Part shown: piece by piece, positions 16,395-23,449 of the stretch | Layout: every line of letters starts with the position of its first letter | Position numbering within the stretch: position 1 is the stretch's first letter | Origin: a virus | DNA: 36,562 nucleotides | Strand: one strand, 5' to 3' | Virus record (IMG/VR): IMGVR_UViG_3300030098_003906 | Coordinates: 1-36,562 of that record | Program-made: the position numbers and the translations under genes | The notes under the pieces: model-generated | The model's database searches: none | The model's input: the letters and a program-made list of their open reading frames with translations, nothing else | Told to the model about the DNA's origin: nothing

Positions 16395-18146
16395 TTATGC
16401 ACCACGAGGCCTTCTGGCGTTCTGTAGAGCGTTGGAGACATTCTGCCCCAGAGTATTGGTTGGACCCCTCTGTTGGACGCTCGAGAATGGTGCTCCAGCA
16501 CCCATGGATGATCGCTGCTGTGGACGTGCTGGACCGCTTGGCGTCCTGATGCCGACACCCTCACCTCCGGGTTGTGATGGTGGCATGACCTGTTGCATGA
16601 TGCCCGGAGGCATCCCCCTCGCTTGCATGCCACCCATGATTGGTGGTGCACCAGCCATTCCGGCCATCGGTGGCATCATCGGTGGAGCCCCTCCGGCAGG
16701 AGGTGCGCCGGGTGGAGCCCCTTCCATCTCTGGTGCTTGCTTACGATAAACAAATCGGATGTCACGTTGTCCCTCTTGGAGGAGTTCGGGCTTGTAGCCG
16801 AGCATCAGCATTCGCTGTGCGAGGTTGGCCTCCATCTCGTCCCTCCGTAGTCTGGTAATCTCGTCCTCCTCCTCGTTCGGATAGAGTGTGAGTTTCCAGT
16901 CGTGCACGTCCATCTGCCTCAGCATGCGTGGAAACAGGATCTCCGTGTACACCTTCTGACCGAACTCGACCGCCCTGTTGGTGACGAGGATCTGCATCCC
17001 CTCGTTGTTGAGCCCACCGCTCTTCCCGTTGTCGATCATGAAAACAGCGCTCACACCGTAGTAGGCTGCTATCCTGTTTCTTATCTCGTCACGCACGGAG
17101 ATGTACTGCATCTCCTCCATCGTGTCCATGAACTTGACCCAGTTGACACCGCCCCTGCCCGTGGCTGACTCTATGCCGACCTTCGGGACGTAGTGGGGGT
17201 CTCGCTCCATCTTCTCGTCAACGGCCTTCCAGAACGACTTCATCGACTCGAGGTTGTCGGTCGTGACTGATATAATGCCCTTTGGTACCCTTCTCTTCTG
17301 GTATGCGGTGTACATGTAGTTGTCCATGGCTGTGAGTGTCATCGCTTGGCGCCACATCGTGTTGACGGGGCTCTTGCCGTACAACTTGGATGGGTTGTAC
17401 TTGCTGACGTGAACCACCTCGCCCTTGAGGTAGTACTGCGTCTTGCCACTTCCTGCCATGTTGACGTAGTGTGCATCCTCCATCTTGGAGCCACACACCT
17501 GACATGGATCGTCCTGACCGGGGTATGAGACTTGGTCGCGGTGGATGGGGCACACCTTGTACCTACCACCACGCACACCACGCTTGTCGGACACGATCCT
17601 CATGAAGATGGGATCACCCCTGATGATCTCCTTGACCCTGTAGAACATGATCTCCGAGGTTTTCTCATCAACGAAGTACTCCTTGACGAGGATGAGGAAC
17701 GCGTCATCGACGACGTTGAGGTCATGCTCTATCTCCTGTAGCACGTGCATGAATGACTGCTCCATGGAGTTCTCCTGATTGAGGAGCCACTTCGGGTAGA
17801 TGATCTCGTCCGGGTCGCACTTCCTCAGTGGACCATCGCACATCTTGCAGACGTCGATCTCGTGGTTGTACTCCTCACCACAGTCTGTGCACTTCAACTC
17901 GAACTTCTTCTCCCAGTAGTACCCCCTCCTGAATATCTCCTGATTGAGTTTGGCGAGGACGGTCCTCAGTATGAGGTTCTCACGCGAGACTGCGTACAAC
18001 GCCGGTATGGTGATGCCCTGAGCCAGCACCGGCTCCTGTATGCCCGTCGTGTAGAGGGGCATCTGTGGCTGGGGAGTGGTTCTCCTTCGGAATGGCCTAC
18101 CCAACGCGGATAGGAATCGACTGACCCTGCTCTCGTCATCTGCCAT
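16395..18146 (-). CDS. Portal protein with two zinc knuckle sites (583 aa)
   Basis: The ATG at 18146 overlaps the upstream TGA. The order N-terminal wing, then helices with TMWRQAMTLTAMDNYMYTAY, then RRVPKGIISVTT, then ISVRDEIRNRIAAYYGVSAV and the stem/clip region is typical of HK97/SPP1-like portals that form the DNA-gating dodecamer. Unusual are CxxC pairs at 86-103 (C86, C89, C100, C103) and a second set (C199, H202, C215, C218), which look like zinc knuckles inserted in the wing. The C-terminal ~110 residues are a Pro/Gly/Met-rich disordered tail. The terminase gene lies upstream with accessory genes in between. Confidence 0.85.
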   Translation of the reverse strand: MADDESRVSRFLSALGRPFRRRTTPQPQMPLYTTGIQEPVLAQGITIPALYAVSRENLILRTVLAKLNQEIFRRGYYWEKKFELKCTDCGEEYNHEIDVCKMCDGPLRKCDPDEIIYPKWLLNQENSMEQSFMHVLQEIEHDLNVVDDAFLILVKEYFVDEKTSEIMFYRVKEIIRGDPIFMRIVSDKRGVRGGRYKVCPIHRDQVSYPGQDDPCQVCGSKMEDAHYVNMAGSGKTQYYLKGEVVHVSKYNPSKLYGKSPVNTMWRQAMTLTAMDNYMYTAYQKRRVPKGIISVTTDNLESMKSFWKAVDEKMERDPHYVPKVGIESATGRGGVNWVKFMDTMEEMQYISVRDEIRNRIAAYYGVSAVFMIDNGKSGGLNNEGMQILVTNRAVEFGQKVYTEILFPRMLRQMDVHDWKLTLYPNEEEDEITRLRRDEMEANLAQRMLMLGYKPELLQEGQRDIRFVYRKQAPEMEGAPPGAPPAGGAPPMMPPMAGMAGAPPIMGGMQARGMPPGIMQQVMPPSQPGGEGVGIRTPSGPARPQQRSSMGAGAPFSSVQQRGPTNTLGQNVSNALQNARRPRGA

Positions 18147-19366
18147 CAAAGTCCCTCCGACCATTTTGTGATATCATCAACTGTGCACTCCCATTCGCTT
18201 AGCAGATCCTCGGCCTTCTTAGTATCATCCTTCCAATTCGAGAAGCGAACGACGCGCATCAATTGCTCCTTGCGAAGGGGGTCTTCCTCATGGATGTATT
18301 GTAGGACGGCCTTTGCCTGTGTGTCCTTCATCTTCAGGTGCGGTAGGATGCCCTTCAGGAGTTTTTCGACATCGGCCTTGGAGTAGAACTGGAGCCTGTG
18401 TTGGCTCCTCGTGCTGTTCTTGTGTATCTTTTGATCGAGTTGCAGCACACCGCAGTCGAGTGTCTTGTGCAACTGCTCGCAGTGAGCCTTGCCCCTGTCA
18501 CCGGTGGCGACGAAGCCAGCACGTGCCTCACCCCTCCCTGTGATGGTGATGTACCCATCGGCGTCCAAGAACCCGGCGGCATACGCCATGGGGTCCTTGA
18601 GTATGAGCCCGTTGCCCTGCATCTTGACGAAGGTGCCCCTCGATGCACCTGATGTGATGTCATTGGCGTCCCCATACATCTTGAGGAGTTTCGACAACTT
18701 GGAGGGTGTCATGCTCTTGTGGACTGCGCCTTGTTGCATGAGCCTCTCATGGAGGGAGCGTGATGTGAGGGGTCCCTCGATGGCGAGTATCTCGGCTGAC
18801 TTGGAGATGGTCTCCCTGTCCTTGCTACTGAGGCTGTCTGCCTGATGTAGGGTGGACCTCCACATCTTCCGTGCGTCGGTCTTGCTCTGCATGGCCCTCG
18901 CCCATGCCATCTGCTCCTCGTTGCCCCACACGTCCTCGAAATCATCGAGCGACTTGAGTGCTGCGTCTGCCCCCTCCCACATGTTGCATGCCTGTATGAG
19001 ACCCACTTGCCTGCTGTCAGAGAATCTTCTGAGGCTCTTGAGATCCCTGTCGGAGAGACCGAGGTTGCGTATCGTGTCATGCCTGTCGTCAGCCCATGGG
19101 ATGTGATCGAGTGTGGCCTTGACCTCTAGGGCCTTGAGTGTCCTGACGTCCTCGATGATCGTGTCTATCTCGGACTTGGAGTCCTTGTTGTGTCTCCTCA
19201 TCTTGCGCAACTTGTCGACGAAGTCAGCGGCAGAGCAACCCAAGTGCGTCTCAAACCATCCCTCACCAGTGGTTGAGAACATGTTCTTCCTGATTGGGGC
19301 AGTGAGTTTCTCAGGCTCCGACTTGATGATCTCGAAGGAGTCAGTGAGAAAAGCGCTACCCCACAT
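18146..19366 (-). CDS. LAGLIDADG-type endonuclease-like protein with N-terminal extension (406 aa)
   Basis: Residues 255-370 contain a single LAGLIDADG-type motif (AAGFLDADGYITIT at 263-276) followed by the expected strands and helices (QLHKTLDCGVLQL, then HRLQFYSKADVEKLLKGILP). Single-motif members act as homodimers that cut long DNA sites. Residues ~185-250 look like a winged helix (EGPLTSRSLHERLMQQGAVH). The first ~180 residues are helical and unfamiliar. It sits between packaging genes, overlapping the portal start by one base, and is not obviously inside an intron or intein. It may be a free-standing homing enzyme or a domesticated DNA-binding protein. Confidence 0.7.
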   Translation of the reverse strand: MWGSAFLTDSFEIIKSEPEKLTAPIRKNMFSTTGEGWFETHLGCSAADFVDKLRKMRRHNKDSKSEIDTIIEDVRTLKALEVKATLDHIPWADDRHDTIRNLGLSDRDLKSLRRFSDSRQVGLIQACNMWEGADAALKSLDDFEDVWGNEEQMAWARAMQSKTDARKMWRSTLHQADSLSSKDRETISKSAEILAIEGPLTSRSLHERLMQQGAVHKSMTPSKLSKLLKMYGDANDITSGASRGTFVKMQGNGLILKDPMAYAAGFLDADGYITITGRGEARAGFVATGDRGKAHCEQLHKTLDCGVLQLDQKIHKNSTRSQHRLQFYSKADVEKLLKGILPHLKMKDTQAKAVLQYIHEEDPLRKEQLMRVVRFSNWKDDTKKAEDLLSEWECTVDDITKWSEGL

Positions 19367-19395
19367 ACTTGACCCCTCGATTGACCTTTACTTAA

Positions 19396-20034
19396 CTACT
19401 CCTGTACCCTTGACAATGCAGAGGGTGGGATACCACCCGATCGAACGAGGCTGATGTTCCCGTATGGCTCTCTGTGTTGTGTGGGTGGAGGTAGCATGCT
19501 CTTGTTGACTCTGACTATACCAGCCCTAGAGGAATTTATCCCCGTCTCTTGCATCCTCCTTGCTTGAAAGTCCTGTGCCTCCTGAAGCGTTGGCCACGTG
19601 TACGACACGGAGTCCTCCTTTCTCAGAGACTGTGGGATGTGCCTGTTGGATCTCCGTGACGTTGGGCTACCTATGATGCCATTTCGCATGACCCCTTCCA
19701 GATCGAAGGTGGCATGGTACTCCGATGAGGACTTGAGTATCTTGACGATTGTGGGCTTGCCGCCCACACCTTGCCTCTTGGCTCTCTTCCTCTTGGTTGC
19801 TGCTCTCTTCTGCCCTGTCGACATGGAGCCTGATGTCTTTGGGGTCTTGCTGCTCACTTTGACGGACGGCCTACACTTTGGATAGCCCTTGCTAGAGGTC
19901 TTGGCCTTGTCCCTACCGCACGGTGGGTGCTTGCCCGTCTTCGGGTCCTTCCTCGACACATCGACCCACTTCTCCTTGAACCACCTGTTCAGGTTCTTGA
20001 CAACAAGGGTATCGTGGCAGGTGCATCGACTCAT
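19396..20034 (-). CDS. Basic protein with phage KWVD..PCGR..KGYPKC motif (212 aa)
   Basis: The first ~60 residues carry EKWVDVSRKDPKTGKHPPCG, then KGYPKCRPSVKV, a pattern common in short basic proteins of uncultivated tailed phages (I think this is DUF5872, from memory). A Lys/Arg-rich stretch follows (KRAATKRKRAKRQG). The second half is mixed with no known motif (HATFDLEGVMRNGIIG, later TWPTLQEAQDFQARRM). CTCH at the N-terminus and other Cys residues could bind zinc. It likely binds DNA during packaging or in the head. Confidence 0.65.
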   Translation of the reverse strand: MSRCTCHDTLVVKNLNRWFKEKWVDVSRKDPKTGKHPPCGRDKAKTSSKGYPKCRPSVKVSSKTPKTSGSMSTGQKRAATKRKRAKRQGVGGKPTIVKILKSSSEYHATFDLEGVMRNGIIGSPTSRRSNRHIPQSLRKEDSVSYTWPTLQEAQDFQARRMQETGINSSRAGIVRVNKSMLPPPTQHREPYGNISLVRSGGIPPSALSRVQE

Positions 20035-20038
20035 TCAT

Positions 20039-20113
20039 CTAGCCCCATGTCGTCGTGTTCTCATTCCATTCCTCTACGTATGTGGTGTTCTTCATGTATG
20101 TGGTATTCCTCAT
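20039..20113 (-). CDS. Mini-ORF with NTT repeats (24 aa)
   Basis: A 24-codon frame exactly fills the space between two genes. The ATG at 20113 overlaps the upstream TGA (ATGA) and the TAG ends four bases before the next ATG. It encodes MRNTTYMKNTTY and then a second half ending NENTTTWG, with NTT three times. The NTTY part arises from a direct DNA repeat (TATGTGGTRTTCYTCAT, twice). It is too short for confident coding assignment, but the fit to both neighbours argues against chance. Confidence 0.4.
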   Translation of the reverse strand: MRNTTYMKNTTYVEEWNENTTTWG

Positions 20114-20301
20114 TTCTTCTTCCCCTTCTTCCTGAACTTACCTCGGCAGTATTGCACTGCCCACCCATTCGCATACGCTGATGGGTAGACCTTGAACTTC
20201 CTCTTTGCCGCAGCCTTGCCCTCCGGGCAGAGTTTCTTCTCCAACATGTCCCAAGCAGAGCCCATGCCCATGCAATGTCCACAGGTGCACGAGTCGACCA
20301 T
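20110..20301 (-). CDS. Small Cys-containing protein with PSAYANGW motif (63 aa)
   Basis: CTCGHC opens the protein, followed by GSAWDMLEKKL, a copy of the recurrent AWxLxK motif, and then FKVYPSAYANGWAVQYCRGK. This PSAYANGW/YCRGK segment recurs in short phage proteins. The end is Lys-rich. The four Cys could bind zinc. It starts by overlapping the upstream stop by one base. Function unknown; likely a small virion or DNA-associated protein. Confidence 0.65.
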   Translation of the reverse strand: MVDSCTCGHCMGMGSAWDMLEKKLCPEGKAAAKRKFKVYPSAYANGWAVQYCRGKFRKKGKKK

Positions 20302-20495
20302 CAGATCACACCTACCATCTTCTTCAAATCAATCTTCATAAGTTGATCCGCTGCCTTTCTCTGAACAAAGAGAAGACTGTAACACGGACAGCGGGGAGGA
20401 GTCATCGAGCACTTCATGATGCCCTCTTCCATGCACTTGCATGGGTTCTTCTTGTTGCCTCCGCAACAGCAACTCTCCCGCTTCAATTTAGCCAT
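20301..20495 (-). CDS. Cysteine-rich small protein (64 aa)
   Basis: ATG at 20495 overlaps the upstream TGA (TGATG). The 64 residues hold eight cysteines in the first half (SCCCGGNKKNPCKC, then KCSMTPPRCPCY), enough for one or two zinc or metal sites, then a helical end (QRKAADQLMKIDLKKM). It sits in a run of tiny metal-binding proteins between the terminase and portal genes. Not recognised as a known family. Confidence 0.65.
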   Translation of the reverse strand: MAKLKRESCCCGGNKKNPCKCMEEGIMKCSMTPPRCPCYSLLFVQRKAADQLMKIDLKKMVGVI

Positions 20496-20722
20496 CACAA
20501 TCCGTCCATCAAGACCACGTCACCGTGTCTGTGTATTTTGACATTGTCCATCTTGTCAATGAGCGCTTTGCACTTTTTCCTGTCTAAGCCGCAGGCCTTG
20601 CAGCACTCTTCAAGACTGCAAGCCCCACCCTCTTTCTTCAAGCATTCAATAATCTGCTTCTTTTCTTTCGCCATATCTTCTTCTTTTATTAGCATATTCC
20701 ATATGTCGTCAAATATCGTCAT
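20495..20722 (-). CDS. Small helical protein with AWxLLK-like motif and winged-helix-like domain (75 aa)
   Basis: ATG at 20722 (TAATG overlap with the upstream stop; GAGGTGG upstream) is preferred to an in-frame GTG at 20734. The N-terminus MTIFDDIWNMLIKEE is a copy of the recurrent helix motif. Residues ~20-75 (IIECLKKEGGACSLEECCKA, then CGLDRKKCKALIDKM, then a short hairpin) resemble a winged helix with cysteines that may bind metal. Likely DNA-binding; target unknown. Confidence 0.65.
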   Translation of the reverse strand: MTIFDDIWNMLIKEEDMAKEKKQIIECLKKEGGACSLEECCKACGLDRKKCKALIDKMDNVKIHRHGDVVLMDGL

Positions 20723-21075
20723 TAGCAATTCCACCTCTTCAATGCTGCACCTTTCGGTGTGAGTTTGCCATCCTTGCTGGTTGGTCCTTTCATACCACCC
20801 ATGCGAGCGCAGAATGACTTGCGCCTCTTAGCCCTCTTGCTTCCGGGCTTGAGTTTGGATGGTTTGGTCGTCACCGGGGGCTTCAGGTTTGCACCTGTCT
20901 CCCTCTTGAACTTGGCACGACCGGCGGCGTTGAGGCCACCCTTCCTGTGGTGCCTCTTGGGATTGTATCCATGAAAGGGCTTGGATTTTTTCTTGGCCTT
21001 CTCGAAGTGACCGTCTAACAAGGCGAATGATGCCTGTTGCATGGGTGTGCAACAATCACAGAACTCCCATTGCAT
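20722..21075 (-). CDS. Basic Cys-containing phage protein, DUF6321-like (117 aa)
   Basis: The second half follows a pattern I recognise from phage proteins annotated DUF6321: GGLNAAGRAKFKRETGANLK, then KRAKRRKSFCARMGGMKGP, then the end ALKRWNC. The opening has CDCC. It is very basic and probably binds nucleic acid, perhaps in the packaged genome or at the terminase. It lies directly downstream of the large terminase. The family name is from memory. Confidence 0.7.
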   Translation of the reverse strand: MQWEFCDCCTPMQQASFALLDGHFEKAKKKSKPFHGYNPKRHHRKGGLNAAGRAKFKRETGANLKPPVTTKPSKLKPGSKRAKRRKSFCARMGGMKGPTSKDGKLTPKGAALKRWNC

Positions 21076-21084
21076 AGCATCACC

Positions 21085-22575
21085 TTATGGTATCATCCAA
21101 GGACTCCCGTAATTTGACTTTCGATGGTCCTTGCCTCCCATCCAGTCGTCGAATCCGGGTAAGATGTCATCAAGGAGCATGACGCTGCCCTTGAACTCCT
21201 TCGTCCCCCAGTTGGCCAGAGCGAGGCTCATCGCCAAGTCGTCATTGACACCGACGCTCTCGAGCCTGCCGTTCTTCTGCATGCCGAACCGGTTCAGTTC
21301 CTCCTCGACCTTGTGGGTGTACTGCTTGCTCCTCTCGTCACCGTATGGTAGTTTGATCTTGCCCTGCTCGAACGCCATGAGGAGCGACATGAACAGGGTC
21401 TCCTTCTTCGTGCGCGTAGTCATGAACGTGCGGATCGGTATGTCGGCCTTCATGTCCTGCAACTCCGCCTCGAACATCCGCTGGAAATTGTTGCCCTCCA
21501 GTTCGATCAGTTCCGGTTTGAATCTGTTATTAAGCAACAGCATCATGTTTCTCTGTGCGTGGCTGCCGAGCCCCTTCTCGTGAACGACATGTACGATCTG
21601 CTTGATGTCGTCGTCACCTAGGTACCTCATGATCGTCATGGCCGTGTAATCGGCGTTCTTGTCGGACGATATCGCTGGGTCCCAGCCAACAAAGTGCTGG
21701 CCCCACACGCCATCCGCCTCGCCTTGGTCGTTGTAGAAGGTCTCTGCCCTGTCGATGAGCACGAGTTCATGGTCACGTGCAGCCTCCAGTATGTCCATCG
21801 GGAACATGCTCGCAACGTCGTGGATCGGCTCACATAGGTACTCACGCGAGAATTGTATGGCTGGCATGGACATCCGCCTCTGCTCGAGGGCGTCAAGGTC
21901 CCACCGCTCTGGCCAGAGGGCGACGCCCTCGTTGTTGATGGCCGGATAAGTCTCGACCTTGAACGTCTCCTTCTGCTCCAACTCTGCATACAGGTCGTTG
22001 TAGGAGAACGGGGTACCGACCATCATCAGTCGACTCGAGTGATGCAGGACAGGGAGCAGGACGCCGTAGAACCAATCGGCTGCTCGTTGTAGTTCCGTCC
22101 CAGTAGTACCCCACAGGATGTCATCACACACGACCACGTCTGGGTGGAAGCCACGAGTCGCACCACCCACCGACTTCGCCATCATACGGCTGCCGTTGGT
22201 GAACTCGAAGTACGACTTGGCCCAAGGCTTGCCCTCCGGCTTGAGGTCCCTCAGACAGTCCGCGCTCTCTATGTTGTTGCGTATAAAGCGCATGTGCTCG
22301 AGGGTCTGCTCGAGCGAGTGTGAGAAGATCATGATGTGCTTTCCGGGGTTGAACGCCGCCAACCACAGTGCATACGACATGAAAAGCGTGGATTTGCCGT
22401 GGTCACGGGACGCCTTCACGCAGTAGTACCTGTGACCGTTGAGGCCCTTCTCCCACATCTCGTGATGGTGACTGTAGTGGAAACCCAGTATATCGGTGAA
22501 GAAGTACTTGAACGACTTCTTGGACATCTCCCTGTCCATCTCGACGACGAACTGCTTGACGCCCTCGTTGCTCAT
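21085..22575 (-). CDS. terL: Terminase large subunit (496 aa)
   Basis: The ATG at 22575 follows the upstream stop by one base; an in-frame ATG at 22596 is less likely. ATPase motifs: a Walker A variant SRDHGKST at 56-63, Walker B VVVCDD at 147-152 and coupling motif VGTPFSYNDLY. Nuclease motifs: GWDPAIS with D299, an acidic cluster ELEGNN at 358-363, and DDLAMSLALA with D445/D446, as in RNase H-type terminase nucleases. This motor pumps DNA into the prohead through the portal and cuts it. The candidate small subunit is encoded at 27.3-28.0 kb rather than adjacent. Confidence 0.93.
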   Translation of the reverse strand: MSNEGVKQFVVEMDREMSKKSFKYFFTDILGFHYSHHHEMWEKGLNGHRYYCVKASRDHGKSTLFMSYALWLAAFNPGKHIMIFSHSLEQTLEHMRFIRNNIESADCLRDLKPEGKPWAKSYFEFTNGSRMMAKSVGGATRGFHPDVVVCDDILWGTTGTELQRAADWFYGVLLPVLHHSSRLMMVGTPFSYNDLYAELEQKETFKVETYPAINNEGVALWPERWDLDALEQRRMSMPAIQFSREYLCEPIHDVASMFPMDILEAARDHELVLIDRAETFYNDQGEADGVWGQHFVGWDPAISSDKNADYTAMTIMRYLGDDDIKQIVHVVHEKGLGSHAQRNMMLLLNNRFKPELIELEGNNFQRMFEAELQDMKADIPIRTFMTTRTKKETLFMSLLMAFEQGKIKLPYGDERSKQYTHKVEEELNRFGMQKNGRLESVGVNDDLAMSLALANWGTKEFKGSVMLLDDILPGFDDWMGGKDHRKSNYGSPWMIP

Positions 22576-22576
22576 A

Positions 22577-23449
22577 TCACGCACCCTGCACTGCACCCGA
22601 TTGCTTGGCCTCGGTGTCCATGAATCTGTCCAATGAGCCTTCCATCAGTCTCTTCATTTGCTCCTCGGTTAGATTCTTGCCCTTGGGCTGTGATTGAGCA
22701 ACTGCGACGTTGCCTGATTTATTGCTCTGCTGGGCCAAGACCGGCACTTGCTCGTCCTCGAAGTATCCCTCGGCTTTATCCTCGGGTGTGGGACTCTCTA
22801 TCTCGGGCATGTTCCTAGGTAGTTGACTACCTGCGTATTGGTGTGTGAAGACGGTTTGGTTTGGGTCTAACCTGTTGACCCTAGCCTCCTGTGGTGTAGG
22901 TTGCCTGAATGGTTGTGGTTGTGCGACTGCGACTTGCTTTGGTTGGAACCTATGCTGTATGGTGTCTGCCCTACCCCTTTCCATTTGCCCGAATGTGACT
23001 GGGTCAAAGACGGGATTGTACTCTATCTTCTCAGGGACAGGTGGTGCAACTGCGACTGGTGCTGGTTTAATGCCCCTGCTGGCAGCACGGACACCGACCC
23101 TGCTTGCTATGGGGGCGATCGAACCATACGCCCCAGCCCCGGCACCGATGGCGCTGGTCGGCGACCTACCGGAGGCAATGGCGTCCATCATCCTATACCC
23201 GCCGTAGAGACCGGCTAGTCCCGTGCCTATCTTCTCTCCCAGCCTCATCCTCCTGTACTGGGGAGAGTCCATGCCATATCCGAGTTCCTTCGCAGCAGCG
23301 GGGGCGAGTGGCTTCTGAGGACCACTGAGGAGATTGAGGAGGCCGAGTTGCTCTACTGCACCCGCGCTACTGAGATCGGTGACAGCAGCCATGTTGCTGG
23401 CTGTCTGCTTGGGGTCGAACAACTGCTTGCGGACGAGCACCTTACTCAT
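22577..23449 (-). CDS. Structural-type protein with Ala/Gly-rich core (290 aa)
   Basis: ATG at 23449 lies within the stop region of the metallopeptidase gene and is preferred to an upstream GTG. The N-terminal region (SKVLVRKQLFDPKQTASNMA) is followed by an Ala/Gly-rich stretch (AIGAGAGAYGSIAPIASRVG) that could be membrane-associated or a flexible core, then a long Pro/Gln-rich disordered part and a helical end (LTEEQMKRLMEGSLDRFMD). It has no known family. It may be a minor virion protein delivered with the genome. Confidence 0.6.
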   Translation of the reverse strand: MSKVLVRKQLFDPKQTASNMAAVTDLSSAGAVEQLGLLNLLSGPQKPLAPAAAKELGYGMDSPQYRRMRLGEKIGTGLAGLYGGYRMMDAIASGRSPTSAIGAGAGAYGSIAPIASRVGVRAASRGIKPAPVAVAPPVPEKIEYNPVFDPVTFGQMERGRADTIQHRFQPKQVAVAQPQPFRQPTPQEARVNRLDPNQTVFTHQYAGSQLPRNMPEIESPTPEDKAEGYFEDEQVPVLAQQSNKSGNVAVAQSQPKGKNLTEEQMKRLMEGSLDRFMDTEAKQSGAVQGA

